Shown: positions 46,391 through 58,875, counted from the stretch's first letter. The stretch is DNA of 64,000 bases from Candidatus Mycobacterium methanotrophicum (GCF_023515995.1 NZ_CP097320.1:2604001-2668000); one strand, 5' to 3'. Made by a program: numbers and translations. The notes: a model not told the origin generated them from the letters alone.

Positions 46391-47608
46391 ATGAACCCCG
46401 TGGCTGCAGCGGCGAGAGACGATCCCCTCGAGGGCGCGTTGCTCGACGGCCGGTATCGGGTTGCGACCAAGATCGCCACCGGCGGCACATCCACGGTGTA
46501 CCGCGGTCTCGACACCCGTCTGGACCGACCGGTCGCGCTGAAGGTGATGGATTCTCGCTACACCGGCGACCAACAATTCCTCACCCGCTTCCAGCTCGAG
46601 GCCCGCACGGTCGCCCGCCTCAAAGACCCCGGGCTGGTCGCGGTTTATGACCAGGGCACCGACGCCCGACACCCGTTCCTGGTGATGGAGCTCGTCGAAG
46701 GCGGCACGCTGCGCGAGTTGCTGTCCGAGCGTGGTCCGATGCCACCGCATGCGCTTGCCGCGGTGCTTCGTCCGGTGTTGGGCGGGCTGGCCGCCGCACA
46801 CCGCGCCGGGCTAGTGCACCGCGACGTGAAACCGGAAAACGTGTTGATCTCCGACGAGGGCGACGTCAAAATTGTCGACTTCGGGTTGGTGCGGGCGCTG
46901 GCCGAAGCCGGAATCACTTCCAGCAGCGTCATTCTCGGCACTGCCGCCTACCTGTCCCCCGAACAAGTCCGGGACGGAACTGCCAGCCCCCGCAGCGATG
47001 TCTATGCCGTGGGCATCGTGGCTTACGAGCTGCTGACCGGGCGGACGCCGTTTGCCGGCGACACGGCATTGTCGGTCGCATACCAACGCCTTGATACCGA
47101 CGTGCCCGTCCCCAGCACGGTGATCGACGGCGTTCCGGAACAATTCGACGAGCTGGTGGGTCGCGCGGCGGCGCGCGACCCCGGCGCCCGCTACGCAGAC
47201 GCACAAGAAATGGGCGCCGAATTGGCGGCGATGGTCGACGAGCTGGCGCTACCGGAATTTCGGGTGCCCGCGCCGCGCAGCTCCGCCCAGCATCGCTCAG
47301 CCGCGCTACATCACAGCCAGATCGACCACCACCAGATGACGGACCCTCGACCACGGCCTGTGCACCACCCCACGCGTCGGCTGACCCGGGGACCCGAGGA
47401 TTGGACCGCTGAACCTGATGCGCAGACCGGTGACGAATCCCAAGAAATGTCAGGCCAATTCGCCGGGATCGACCTGATCGAGTTCGCGCTTGAGCGCCAG
47501 CGCGCCCGACGCATGGTGCTGATCTGGGTAGCGGTGGTGTTATCGGTCACCGGGATGATCTCCGCCGCGGCATGGACCATCGGCAGCAATTTGAGCGGAC
47601 TGCTCTAA
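46391..47608 (+). CDS. pknL: Serine/threonine-protein kinase PknL
   Basis: This 405-aa Hanks-type kinase has the glycine loop TGGTSTVYRG, catalytic Lys51 (VALKVMD), HRD at 143-145, DFG at 163-165 and an activation segment SSSVILGTAAYLSPEQ. A juxtamembrane linker rich in His, Arg and Pro leads to one C-terminal transmembrane span (MVLIWVAVVLSVTGMISAAA) with almost no extracellular domain, as in M. tuberculosis PknL. ATG 46391 was chosen because the kinase domain starts soon after. Confidence 0.93.
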   Translation: MNPVAAAARDDPLEGALLDGRYRVATKIATGGTSTVYRGLDTRLDRPVALKVMDSRYTGDQQFLTRFQLEARTVARLKDPGLVAVYDQGTDARHPFLVMELVEGGTLRELLSERGPMPPHALAAVLRPVLGGLAAAHRAGLVHRDVKPENVLISDEGDVKIVDFGLVRALAEAGITSSSVILGTAAYLSPEQVRDGTASPRSDVYAVGIVAYELLTGRTPFAGDTALSVAYQRLDTDVPVPSTVIDGVPEQFDELVGRAAARDPGARYADAQEMGAELAAMVDELALPEFRVPAPRSSAQHRSAALHHSQIDHHQMTDPRPRPVHHPTRRLTRGPEDWTAEPDAQTGDESQEMSGQFAGIDLIEFALERQRARRMVLIWVAVVLSVTGMISAAAWTIGSNLSGLL

Positions 47609-47620
47609 CTACGCCTGTCG

Positions 47621-47682
47621 CGCGAGCGTGCACAGTTGTACTGCGGTGCGCGGCGTGTCACGTGCAGACGCGCACGCTCGCG
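47621..47682. terminator. Inverted repeat between convergent pknL and aroG
   Basis: CGCGAGCGTGC (47621-47631) pairs perfectly with GCACGCTCGCG (47672-47682) around a 40-bp loop. It lies between two convergent genes and could act as a bidirectional terminator without a U-tract. A related CGAGCGTGCACAG sequence occurs near 18571. Confidence 0.5.
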
Positions 47683-47692
47683 GCCAAGTTGG

Positions 47693-49123
<1,431 letters not shown>

Positions 49124-49166
49124 TCAAGCAGTACGAACGTCGTCGGCCCATCTCATCGGCCACTCC

Positions 49167-49673
49167 TCAGCGGGCCGCCTCGCGGCCCGCATCGTCGTCG
49201 GCCGTGATCAACCGGTATCGCCGCAGCTGGTCTCGCGCGTCGACCAGCGCGTCGTGCACGTCCTTCGACCGGCGCGGCAGCCGCGGGCGCCCGCGGTCCT
49301 CCCACAGCTGGCGCAACTCCCGGGTGAATCGCGGCATCGCCGGCGGCAGCTGGGCCATCGGCCCCCACAGCTGGCACAGCGCCACATGGTCGTAGGCGCC
49401 AACCCAGGCCCACAACTCGATCGGCTCAGCGCCGTCGACGTCAAAAAACGCTTCCAGATCCGATCTGATCTGGGCCCGCGGGCGCCACCGTTGTGAAGCC
49501 GGCGGCGGTAGTCTCGGCAGGACGTGGCTGCGGACCCACTTGCCGGCCTGCTGGGGGTCGAATTCGGTCGAGACTGCGTAGTATTCGCGGCCGTCCTCGG
49601 CGACCACCCCGATCGAGATCAGCTCGATCGTGCGGCCGTCATCGATGAATTCCGTGTCGTAGAAGTACCGCAC
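49167..49673 (-). CDS. 3'-5' exoribonuclease (Rv2179c-like)
   Basis: This 168-aa DEDD nuclease starts MRYFYDTEFIDDGRTIELIS, where D and E of DTEF are catalytic. WAWVGAYDHVALCQLWG and DVHDALVDARDQLRRY supply the remaining acidic residues. Rv2179c degrades RNA with a 3' overhang. The GTG at 49673 gives exactly the M. tuberculosis length. It lies 16 bp downstream of the membrane-protein gene. Confidence 0.92.
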   Translation of the reverse strand: MRYFYDTEFIDDGRTIELISIGVVAEDGREYYAVSTEFDPQQAGKWVRSHVLPRLPPPASQRWRPRAQIRSDLEAFFDVDGAEPIELWAWVGAYDHVALCQLWGPMAQLPPAMPRFTRELRQLWEDRGRPRLPRRSKDVHDALVDARDQLRRYRLITADDDAGREAAR

Positions 49674-49689
49674 TGCGCCTAGCCGCCGG

Positions 49690-50571
49690 TCATCGGACGC
49701 CGGCACCGCTGGTGAGCGGGCGCGGCGGTTGCTGCGGCGGCGGCGCCGGACGGACTTCACGGTCCAGCAGCGTGTCGACCATCTGATGATCGGGGCGGCG
49801 CGGCGTACCGGCGATCGTGTACTGCACCCACAGCTTGGCCCGCACGACGGGGCGGCGCAGGGTTCGTTCGCGTTGCAGCGCCCGGGCCATCTTGTCCAGC
49901 TGGCTCATGTAAAACCAACGGGCCCACGGGGCTTGCGGGCGCGCCAGCCGGATGGCCCCGACGACCAGCAGCGGTACGAAGAACATGCCGATCAGCCCGG
50001 TCCACACTTTGCCCTTGAGCACAACCAGCACCGCCAGCGGCAGCGTCAGCACTATCGCGACGACCAGGCCGGCGCGAAGCAGCACCGAGTGGGTCGTGTC
50101 ATGCCACAGGCTGATGAAGAACATCAGCGGGTGCAACCCAAGCACCAGCAGGCCGCCCACCGCCACCGCGGCGAACACCGCGTCGACCGACGTCCGCCCG
50201 TCTTCCTCCCAGTAGACGTCGGACAGATGCAGGATCAACGCGTACTCATCGAGCACCAGCGCGCCCCCGATGCCGAAGAGGACGGCGGCCGCGGTGTGTT
50301 CGAGCTGGGTTCCGTCGACCGAGAGAGCCACCAACGTCACCCCGGAGATCATCACCAGCACGACCCCGACCACCACGTGATGGACGTGCTTGGTCCCGAC
50401 GTGAATATTGCGTGGCTCCCACCACCTCGGCGGCCTGCCAGTTGCGGCGCGACTGCGGATCAGGCGCACGAAGGTGCGCGTCACGAAAAAGGTGACGATG
50501 AAGGCGATCAGACAGCACAGCAACGGCAGTCGACCGTGGCCGACGATGTCGTCGTTGAACCAGCGGAGCAC
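49690..50571 (-). CDS. Integral membrane protein (Rv2180c-like)
   Basis: This 293-aa polytopic protein begins at GTG with VLRWFNDDIVGHGRLPLLCC. Hydrophobic segments follow at about residues 15-35, 65-85, 90-110, 135-155 and 165-205. HVGTKHVHHVVVGVVLVMIS is histidine-rich, and the cytoplasmic tail is proline-rich. No reaction is known. Frames extending further upstream overlap the divergent mptC promoter and are disregarded. Confidence 0.83.
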   Translation of the reverse strand: MLRWFNDDIVGHGRLPLLCCLIAFIVTFFVTRTFVRLIRSRAATGRPPRWWEPRNIHVGTKHVHHVVVGVVLVMISGVTLVALSVDGTQLEHTAAAVLFGIGGALVLDEYALILHLSDVYWEEDGRTSVDAVFAAVAVGGLLVLGLHPLMFFISLWHDTTHSVLLRAGLVVAIVLTLPLAVLVVLKGKVWTGLIGMFFVPLLVVGAIRLARPQAPWARWFYMSQLDKMARALQRERTLRRPVVRAKLWVQYTIAGTPRRPDHQMVDTLLDREVRPAPPPQQPPRPLTSGAGVR

Positions 50572-50654
50572 CCTAGAAAAGCTACGCCCACTTCGCGTCA
50601 ACGGCCCTGCGCGACACCTGCTGAGACACCCGCCCCGATAGGCTGTGTATCGAC

Positions 50655-51971
<1,317 letters not shown>

Positions 51972-52238
51972 CCACCAGCAGTACCCGCACCGGCAGCGGC
52001 AGGGTCCAGGGCCGGCCGGGGCGCGGGGGCAGCCGCTGTTTCAGTCAACCGGTACCAGCCGCCACCACCTGGTGGGGAATCGGTCAGGACCGGCAGCCAC
52101 CCGGTGGCCTCTACTGAACAAGCAGCACCCAGCCCACCCCCGAACAGGCCAAGCCAAAAGCCTAAATGTCGCTGGGCGAGCCGAAAACAACCAGCCTCCA
52201 AGCTGATTGGCGCTGCATGACCCATAACGGGCCAACTC
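51972..52238. other. Convergent gap, no gene
   Basis: The 267 bp between mptC and the acyltransferase have no convincing frame or strong hairpin. Confidence 0.5.
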
Positions 52239-52967
52239 TTAGCCCGCCGCGGTTTCGGGGATCCGCGTGGGCGATTGCGTTGCCGGTCCGGACCCGTTGC
52301 CGTCCTTGACGGTGGCGGCGTAGATGTCGACGTATTCCTGACCGGAAAGCCCCATCAGTTCGTAGATCACCTCGTCGATGATTGCTCGTTCGATGAAGCG
52401 GTTGCCCGCCAGCCCCTCGAATCGGGAGAACTCCATCGGCTTGCCGAATCGGACGGTGACCCGACCGAACCGCCACATCTTGCTGCCGGGCGGATTGACG
52501 ACATTGGTGCCGATCATCGCCACCGGAATCACCGGAACGCCGGTTTGCAGCGCCAGACGAGCCAACCCGCTCTTGCCCTTGTACAGCCTCCCATCGGGCG
52601 AGCGGGTGCCCTCGGGATACATGCCGAGCAGCTTGCCTTCGCCCAGTAACCGCGCGGCGGTCTCCAAAGCGGCCTGCGCGGCGTCGGCATCGGTGCGGTC
52701 GATGGGCACCTGCCCGGTACCGCCGTAAAACCAGCGCTGAAACCAACCCTTCAGCCCGGTGCCGGTGAAATATTCGGCTTTCGCCAGAAACGTGATCCGG
52801 CGCCGCACGACCAGCGGCAGATAGAAACTGTCGGCGACCGCCAGATGGTTACTTGCCAGGATCGCCGGGCCAGACTGCGGGACATGTTCCAGTCCTTCAA
52901 CTTTCGGCCGACCAAGCAGCGCAAGCAACGGGCCCATGAAGATGTACTTGAGAAGCCAGTACAACAT
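52239..52967 (-). CDS. 1-acylglycerol-3-phosphate acyltransferase (Rv2182c-like)
   Basis: This 242-aa PlsC-type enzyme acylates lysophosphatidic acid to phosphatidic acid at the membrane. The catalytic NH-x4-D motif is NHLAVAD, the glycerolipid-binding motif is YPEGTRSPDGRLYKGKSGLA, and IDRTDADAA separates them. The N-terminal LYWLLKYIFMGPLLALLG is a membrane segment. ATG 52967 is preferred because GGGAGGG lies just before it; an earlier ATG at 52979 would sit on that ribosome binding site. Confidence 0.9.
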   Translation of the reverse strand: MLYWLLKYIFMGPLLALLGRPKVEGLEHVPQSGPAILASNHLAVADSFYLPLVVRRRITFLAKAEYFTGTGLKGWFQRWFYGGTGQVPIDRTDADAAQAALETAARLLGEGKLLGMYPEGTRSPDGRLYKGKSGLARLALQTGVPVIPVAMIGTNVVNPPGSKMWRFGRVTVRFGKPMEFSRFEGLAGNRFIERAIIDEVIYELMGLSGQEYVDIYAATVKDGNGSGPATQSPTRIPETAAG

Positions 52968-53092
52968 GGACCCTCCCATTTACCCGCTTACCCGCCACCG
53001 ATGGTGTTCTGCGCTAAGAGTACCGATCCAGTGTGCACGGGACCACTTCGATGCTTGCGACCTGCTCACTCTTGGGCGGTGGGCTGCCGCGG

Positions 53093-53485
53093 CTACTCCT
53101 CGACGGTGACGGTGATGGGCTGATATCGGCTCGTCGCGCCGGCGTCGGCTCCGGTATCGGCCCCGGCACTGCCGCCCGACGGACCGCCCGGCGGCTTCGA
53201 GCCGTCGGCGTGCTCGACTTGATCGATTTGATCGATCAGGGCCCGGATCACCGCCAGCAGCGCGACGCTGTGTTCAGCGATGATGGTCAACAACGGGTGT
53301 TCCTCCCCGGTCACCACCGCGGCCAACGCACACACCGGGCACCACACCTGCTGACACTTGCCGGTACCCGCGCCGTCGCCAAACGCCCGCGACGCAGCCA
53401 GGCGGACCGCAGGGTCGATCCCGTCGAGAATGCTCTGCGCGAGTCTGCGCAATTCCGGACCGAGGTCGGGGTGAACTCCGGTCAT
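53093..53485 (-). CDS. Hypothetical protein (Rv2183c-like)
   Basis: This 130-aa protein has a helical N-terminus (DLGPELRRLAQSILDGIDPA), a CQQVWCPVC cysteine cluster that may bind metal, and a low-complexity acidic tail. Its ATG overlaps a MIRU minigene stop (ATGA), coupling it to the ArsA-like ATPase upstream. Function unknown. Confidence 0.8.
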   Translation of the reverse strand: MTGVHPDLGPELRRLAQSILDGIDPAVRLAASRAFGDGAGTGKCQQVWCPVCALAAVVTGEEHPLLTIIAEHSVALLAVIRALIDQIDQVEHADGSKPPGGPSGGSAGADTGADAGATSRYQPITVTVEE

Positions 53486-53538
53486 CTGCGCCGCTCCTGG
53501 GCATCGCGACGCTCCGCATCGTCGCCGGCGCGGGTCAT
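53482..53538 (-). repeat. MIRU minigene between the ATPase and Rv2183c-like genes
   Basis: A 57-bp unit encodes the 18-aa MTRAGDDAERRDAQERRR, with ATGA overlaps at both ends. MTRAGDDAE and the Arg-rich end are MIRU hallmarks, as at murX-murD. It links the two genes translationally. Confidence 0.75.
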
Positions 53539-54788
53539 CTCGGCCACACCTTCGGATCTGGTTGAAAACGCACCGCCAAGTCGCTACCTCGAAGATGTGC
53601 GTCCAGTACCGTGCATCGCCGCAGGACGGACGCCAATCGAACTCTGCGCCGCATCCCCCCGGCGCCGATGATCAGATCGTCGCCTACCCGGCCAAGGCTA
53701 AGCGCGCCAGAATCGATTTGCGGCAACTCTAGCCGCAATCGGTAGACCGACTGCAGACCGGATCCAGACTCCAATTCGACGACGGGGCGCAACGGCCCCG
53801 GCGGCGCCGATCCGTCGCGACGGCGAGCACCGTCCAGCAGCCCGGCCAACGCTTTGGCGCCGATCGGCTCACCAGCAAGATGCGGGGTAAGCACCAGCGC
53901 CACGTCACCGATAGCGGCTTCCAGCTCGTGCAGCACCGCGCGCTGCTCGCTGATCCGTTCGGAATACCAGTCGAAGGCCGGGTGCGCGGGCAGGTTGCGG
54001 TACTCGTAGGAATCGTCCTGCACCAGAATCTGGTTGACGATCAATTCCTCCACGCGCACGCCCATCAACGCCAACGAGCCCAGCGTCCGGACCGCTTCGG
54101 CGGCCACCACCCGTTCGGCAGTGAGCACCAGGTGCGCCCCGACTCGGTTGCTGTCGCTCAGCAGGGCGCCGAGCTTTTCGACGCTCGCGCTGATGCGTTC
54201 GAGCAGTTCCACCACCGCTGTCGACCGCGCATCATCGGCCGCGGCGGGAAGCCTGCGATGCCTCGGCCATCCGCGCTCGACGAACAGGGCAAAGGTGGCC
54301 GGCAGGGTCAGCATCCGCATCGCGTCAGCGGTGGAGGCGCAGTCGACCACGATGTGATCCCACAGCCCGGCGGTGGCCAACTTGCCGACCTCGTGCAGAC
54401 CGAGCACTTCCTGCACGCCGGGCAGAGCCGAAAGTTCTTCGGGCGCAATATCTCCCAGCTCAGACTCGCCAAATCGCGCGCCCAGTGCGTTGACCGCAGT
54501 GCGCCAGCGAGCCGCGAGTAGCGCCAGGGTATCCATCGCCAGTGCGTCCAGGAAACCGCCGCCGACGTCGGCCGCCCCGGTTTCGAGGTCGGCGAGCACT
54601 CGGACCGGATCCCGCCGGCCCGACGGCGTGACCGTGACACCGAGCACGTCACCAAGTGAGTGCGCTTGGTCGGTGGATACCAGCAGCACCCGCTGACCAG
54701 CACGCGCTTCACACACGGCGGTCGCTGCCGCCAACGTGGATTTACCTACCCCACCCTTGCCGACGAAAAGACTGATCCGAGTGGACAA
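53535..54788 (-). CDS. ArsA/MinD-like ATPase (Rv2184c-like)
   Basis: This 417-aa P-loop ATPase has a deviant Walker A (KGGVGKSTLAA, residues 10-20), a STDQAHSLGDVLG switch I motif as in ArsA/GET3, and DHIVVDCASTADAMR as Walker B. Unlike true ArsA it has one ATPase domain and a C-terminal beta-rich ArsA-HSP20-like end. A TTG start, 13 bp after the SRPBCC gene stop, is the only one available at the conserved beginning. Substrate unknown. Confidence 0.85.
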   Translation of the reverse strand: MSTRISLFVGKGGVGKSTLAAATAVCEARAGQRVLLVSTDQAHSLGDVLGVTVTPSGRRDPVRVLADLETGAADVGGGFLDALAMDTLALLAARWRTAVNALGARFGESELGDIAPEELSALPGVQEVLGLHEVGKLATAGLWDHIVVDCASTADAMRMLTLPATFALFVERGWPRHRRLPAAADDARSTAVVELLERISASVEKLGALLSDSNRVGAHLVLTAERVVAAEAVRTLGSLALMGVRVEELIVNQILVQDDSYEYRNLPAHPAFDWYSERISEQRAVLHELEAAIGDVALVLTPHLAGEPIGAKALAGLLDGARRRDGSAPPGPLRPVVELESGSGLQSVYRLRLELPQIDSGALSLGRVGDDLIIGAGGMRRRVRLASVLRRCTVLDAHLRGSDLAVRFQPDPKVWPR

Positions 54789-54801
54789 GGGCGCTGCTGA
54801 T

Positions 54802-55239
54802 TCACTCAGCCTCGACTCGTTTCTTCAGATCCTTCAACGCGGTGTCGATCAACCTGCGCTCGGCCTTGCGCTTGATCAAGCCGATCAGCGGGATGGCGAT
54901 GTCAACGGTGAGTTCGTAGGTGACGTCAGTACCAGACCCCTTGGGCGCCAACCGGTATACCCCGTCGAGGGACCGCAGCAGCGAGCTGGAGACCAGCGAC
55001 CAGCGCACCGATTTGCGATCTTTCGGCCAATCGTAGGACAGCACCAGCGTGTCTTTGAGGACGCGGGTGTCCAGCACCAGGCGCGCCACCTTCGGGTTCC
55101 CGTCGGGGTCGGCTTCGAGTACTTCGGCCTCCTTGTATTCCGACACCCAATCGGGATACGAAGCGATGTCGGCGATCACATCCATGACCGTGCTGGGGTC
55201 CGCCTCGATGTAGATCGTCTGCGCCGTCTTCTCCGCCAC
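54802..55239 (-). CDS. SRPBCC/START-like protein TB16.3 (Rv2185c-like)
   Basis: This 145-aa protein has the helix-grip fold of polyketide cyclase/START proteins (QTIYIEADPSTVMDVIADIA, SYPDWVSEYKEAEVLEAD). It probably binds a hydrophobic ligand. The C-terminal amphipathic helix is GLIKRKAERRLIDTALKDLK. The GTG start follows homology. It lies in a run of leftward genes with the related Rv2186c-like protein just upstream. Confidence 0.88.
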   Translation of the reverse strand: MAEKTAQTIYIEADPSTVMDVIADIASYPDWVSEYKEAEVLEADPDGNPKVARLVLDTRVLKDTLVLSYDWPKDRKSVRWSLVSSSLLRSLDGVYRLAPKGSGTDVTYELTVDIAIPLIGLIKRKAERRLIDTALKDLKKRVEAE

Positions 55240-55328
55240 CTGGTCGCTTCCTTACTCCCCCGTACGCGGTCTCCACCCTGTTGGCTGCACCGCCAGTCCA
55301 CGGCAGAAACGGTACTCCCCGGTTGAGC

Positions 55329-55727
55329 TCAGGCCTGGTCAAGCACCGGAGAAACCCCGACTGGCCGGGAACGCTCCAGCGTCGCCTTCACCTCGAATGC
55401 CATCCGCTTGCCGGCGACCCGACGGCGATGGGTCACTCTGCGCAGGTTCATCCCGGCTAATTGCCACGCCGCCACCCCGGACGGCTCGGCATGCAGGAAG
55501 TAGTGCAACAGCACACCGTCCAACGCAGGTTCCAACCAGACTTCCATGGTCCCGGTCAGCGGTCCGGTCACCGCCCACCGGATTCCCAACGGGCCACGGT
55601 CTTCGATGACCCGCAGCCGCAGATCAGGCCACCACCGGCGCCAGCTGGCCCGATCGCCGACGGCGGCGCCGACGCGTGCGGGGTTGGCGGCGACGAACGT
55701 CTCGTCGGCAACCTGAACGCTGTGCAC
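55329..55727 (-). CDS. SRPBCC/START-like protein (Rv2186c-like)
   Basis: This protein of about 132 aa is a second helix-grip protein (VADETFVAANPARVGAAVGD, SWRRWWPDLRLRVIEDRGPL, GPLTGTMEVWLEPALDGVLL). The motif HYFLHAEPSG is shared with mycobacterial orthologues. The GTG at 55727 places the start close to the conserved VQVADETF. Function unknown; adjacent to TB16.3 and probably derived from the same family. Confidence 0.83.
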   Translation of the reverse strand: MHSVQVADETFVAANPARVGAAVGDRASWRRWWPDLRLRVIEDRGPLGIRWAVTGPLTGTMEVWLEPALDGVLLHYFLHAEPSGVAAWQLAGMNLRRVTHRRRVAGKRMAFEVKATLERSRPVGVSPVLDQA

Positions 55728-55852
55728 GGCCCCTAGCTTCACATACCGCGCCGACGGCCGCACAGCACCACCCGGGATTGCCCGCATCGTCGCCGGACTA
55801 GGCTGAACCGAGCCCCGGCTATCCCGCGAAATAACTCAAGCGAGGTCGAAGA

Positions 55853-57655
55853 GTGCGTGAATTCAGTGTTCCCGCCCCGTTCACGGTGAGCGAGCACGAC
55901 AACGCCGTCGGCGCAGTGTTCGAGCACGAGCGCGACGACCCTGACACCGTAATATTTCAGCGCCTCATCGATGGGGCCTGGACCGACGTTACCTGCGCCG
56001 CCGCCGCAGTCCAAATCCGCTCGACAGCACTGGGTTTGATCGCACAAGGCGTGCAAGCCGGCGACCGGGTGGTCATCTTTTCGGCTACCCGCTACGAGTG
56101 GGCGATCCTCGATCTGGCGATCCTGGCGGTAGGCGCGGTCACCGTCCCGATCTACGAAACCTCGTCGGCCGAGCAGGTGCGCTGGGTGCTGTCGGACTCC
56201 GGGGCGGTGGTGGCGTTCGCCGAAACCGACGCCCACGCGAAGATGGTCACCGAGCTCAGCGGCGACCTGCCCGAGCTGCGGCGCGTGCTGCAAATCGACG
56301 GCTCAGGCGCCAAAGCCCTCAAGCAACTCGAGCAGGACGGCGCGTCGGTCGACCCGGCCGAGCTGACCGCCCGCATCGACGCATTGGGCTGCGACAACCT
56401 GGCGACGCTGATCTACACCTCGGGCACCACCGGCCGTCCGAAGGGCTGCCAGCTGACCCATTCCAACCTGGTCTACGAAACCCGGGGCGCCAAGGAGGTT
56501 CTCCCCACGCTGCTGCGCAAGGGCGAGCGCCTGCTGGTGTTCCTGCCGCTCGCGCACGTGTTGGCGCGCGCACTCGCCTTGTGCGCCTTTCACAACAAGG
56601 TTGTCGTCGGATTCACCAGTGACATAAAGAATCTGGTTCCGATGTTCGGGGTGTTCAAGCCGACGCTCGTGGTGTCGGTACCGCGGGTGTTCGAGAAGGT
56701 GTACAACACTGCCGCGCAGAACGCCGCCAATGACGGGAAGGGTCGCATCTTCGCGATCGCCGCGCAGACCGCAGTCGACTGGAGCGAGGCCTGCGATCAC
56801 GGCGGCCCGGGTTTAGCGCTGCGGGCCAAGCATGCGCTGTTCGATCGACTGGTGTATCACAAGCTGCGCACGGCGCTGGGCGGTGACTGCCGTGCGTCGG
56901 TCTCGGGCGGTGCACCGCTGGGCGCGCGGCTGGGCCACTTCTACCGCGGCGTCGGTCTCACCGTCTACGAGGGCTACGGGCTGACCGAGACGAGCGCGGC
57001 GATCACCGTCAACCAGGTTGGCGCCCTGAAAGTTGGCACCGTCGGAAAGTTATTGCCAGGCAATAGTTTGCGTGTTGCCGACGACGGCGAGCTGTTGGTG
57101 CGAGGCGGCGTGGTGTTCCGCGGCTACTGGCACAACGAGCAGGCCACCAACGAAGCGATGGACGACGGCTGGTTCAAGACCGGTGATCTAGGCGCGGTCG
57201 ACGACGAGGGGTTCCTGACGATCACCGGCCGCAAGAAGGAAATCATCGTCACCGCTGGAGGCAAAAACGTCGCCCCCGCCGTATTGGAGGACCAGCTACG
57301 GGCGGACCCGCTGATCAGCCAGGCGATGGTCGTCGGAGACGCGCGACCGTTCGTGGGTGCGCTGATCACCATCGACCCTGAGGCGTTCGAGGGTTGGAAG
57401 CAGCGCAATGGCAAGCCCGCCGGAGCGCCGGTCAGCGATCTGGTCACCGACCCCGACTTGATGGCCGAGGTGGACACGGCCGTCAAACAAGCGAATTTGG
57501 CGGTGTCGCATGCGGAATCGATCCGCAAATTCCGCATCCTGCCCGTCGACTTCACCGAGGACACCGGCGAGCTCACCCCGACGATGAAGATCAAGCGCAA
57601 GGTGGTGGCCGAGAAGTTCGCCCATGACATCGAGGCGATCTACGCCAGGGCCTGA
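55853..57655 (+). CDS. fadD15: Long-chain-fatty-acid--CoA ligase FadD15
   Basis: This 600-aa AMP-forming ligase activates fatty acids to acyl-CoA. The P-loop is [14 protein letters not shown] (about residues 183-196), the motif [13 protein letters not shown] binds adenylate, GWFKTGDLG is the A8-type core, and the catalytic lysine is in [11 protein letters not shown]. Length equals that of M. tuberculosis FadD15. GTG start. It converges with pimB' on a strong hairpin. Confidence 0.94.
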   Translation: MREFSVPAPFTVSEHDNAVGAVFEHERDDPDTVIFQRLIDGAWTDVTCAAAAVQIRSTALGLIAQGVQAGDRVVIFSATRYEWAILDLAILAVGAVTVPIYETSSAEQVRWVLSDSGAVVAFAETDAHAKMVTELSGDLPELRRVLQIDGSGAKALKQLEQDGASVDPAELTARIDALGCDNLATLIYTSGTTGRPKGCQLTHSNLVYETRGAKEVLPTLLRKGERLLVFLPLAHVLARALALCAFHNKVVVGFTSDIKNLVPMFGVFKPTLVVSVPRVFEKVYNTAAQNAANDGKGRIFAIAAQTAVDWSEACDHGGPGLALRAKHALFDRLVYHKLRTALGGDCRASVSGGAPLGARLGHFYRGVGLTVYEGYGLTETSAAITVNQVGALKVGTVGKLLPGNSLRVADDGELLVRGGVVFRGYWHNEQATNEAMDDGWFKTGDLGAVDDEGFLTITGRKKEIIVTAGGKNVAPAVLEDQLRADPLISQAMVVGDARPFVGALITIDPEAFEGWKQRNGKPAGAPVSDLVTDPDLMAEVDTAVKQANLAVSHAESIRKFRILPVDFTEDTGELTPTMKIKRKVVAEKFAHDIEAIYARA

Positions 57656-57658
57656 GAC

Positions 57659-57720
57659 GCCGAGCAGACGCAGAATCGCATGTTCAGGCGCCGAATCGTG
57701 CGATTCTTCGTCTGCTCGGC
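57659..57720. terminator. Bidirectional hairpin between fadD15 and pimB'
   Basis: Arms 57659-57680 and 57699-57720 are complementary at 21 of 22 positions (left arm begins GCCGAGCAGACGCAGAATCG) with an 18-bp loop. It sits exactly between two convergent stop codons and is the strongest stem in the window. No long U-tract follows on either side, so it may work as an L-shaped mycobacterial terminator or as an RNA 3'-end stabiliser. Confidence 0.7.
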
Positions 57721-57729
57721 ATCATTAAT

Positions 57730-58866
57730 TTAACCGCGGATCAATCCGGATAGCCTGGCCGCCAAGGTGTCCCATCGCCACCGGACGGTGACCCAATCCC
57801 GGCCGGCGGCGCCCATCGCAGCCGCCCGATCTGGGTCTGCGAGCAGCTCGCTGACGGCGTCAGCGATCTGATTCACCGAGCGACCGTCGACTACCAGCCC
57901 AGTCTTGTTGTGGCGCACAGTTTCCGGCGCACCTCCCGAGTATCCCGCGATCACCGGAACACCGGCGGCAGAGGCTTCCAGAAACACAATCCCCAGCCCC
58001 TCGACATCCAACCCAGCTCCGCGGGTGCGGCATGGCATCGCGAACACGTCGGCCATCGCATGGTAGGCGGGAAGGTCACCGGCCGGCACGCCGCCGGTGA
58101 ACGTCACATGTTCACTCACGGATAAGCGCCCGGCCAACCCGCGCAGCGTCTGCAGATATGGACCACCGCCCACGATCACCAGCGCTGCACCATCGACTCG
58201 CTGCCGGACTGCCGGCAGCGCCCGGATCAGCATGTCCTGCCCCTTGCGCGGCACCAGCCGCGACAGGCACACCACCGTGCGCCGCTCGCCCAACCGGTAG
58301 CGGGCGCGTAACTCGGTGCGGCTTGCCGGGTCCGGACGGAACCGGTCGGTGTCCACCCCGGGCGGCAGGTGCTCCAGCGCGGCCCGCGGCCCGAACGCTG
58401 AGGCGAACCGCCCTCGGGTATAGCGGCTGACGAACGTGACAACGTCGCTGCCCTCCCCTATGCGGCGCAACACCGACCGTGCCACCGGAAGCATCGACCA
58501 ACCGACCTCGTGGCCGTGAGTGCTGGCCAGCACCCGGCTTGCCCCGGCGCGACGAGCGCACCGCGCCAGCAGCGCCAATGGCGCGGCCGCGCCGAACCAG
58601 ACGGTGTCGATGTCGTGCTCGGCGATCAGCCGGCGCATCCGGGCATCGACGCCTGGCCCGGGCAGCATTAAAGTCCCGGGGTGGCGCACCACCTGATAGC
58701 CGTCAGTCTGAGCGTCAAAGGCGTCTGCGCCTTTCCACTGCGGCGCATACACCGTCACGGTGTGCTCCCCGGTGGCGGCCAGGCGCGAAACCAGCTCGAC
58801 CAGATAGGACTGGATGCCGCCGCGTCGAGGCGGAAAGTCGTTGGTTACCAGCAGGACCCGGGACAC
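57730..58866 (-). CDS. pimB: Phosphatidylinositol monomannoside mannosyltransferase PimB'
   Basis: This 378-aa GT4 enzyme adds the second mannose to PIM1 from GDP-mannose. NDFPPRRGGIQSYL is the acceptor-side glycine loop, and THGHEVGW, LSRLVPRKGQDMLI and the E-x7-E motif EGLGIVFLE are donor-site features. It also begins with a GTG, typical for the orthologue. It is ten bases downstream of the peptidase-like gene. Confidence 0.92.
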   Translation of the reverse strand: MSRVLLVTNDFPPRRGGIQSYLVELVSRLAATGEHTVTVYAPQWKGADAFDAQTDGYQVVRHPGTLMLPGPGVDARMRRLIAEHDIDTVWFGAAAPLALLARCARRAGASRVLASTHGHEVGWSMLPVARSVLRRIGEGSDVVTFVSRYTRGRFASAFGPRAALEHLPPGVDTDRFRPDPASRTELRARYRLGERRTVVCLSRLVPRKGQDMLIRALPAVRQRVDGAALVIVGGGPYLQTLRGLAGRLSVSEHVTFTGGVPAGDLPAYHAMADVFAMPCRTRGAGLDVEGLGIVFLEASAAGVPVIAGYSGGAPETVRHNKTGLVVDGRSVNQIADAVSELLADPDRAAAMGAAGRDWVTVRWRWDTLAARLSGLIRG

Positions 58867-58875
58867 CTGCGTAGG

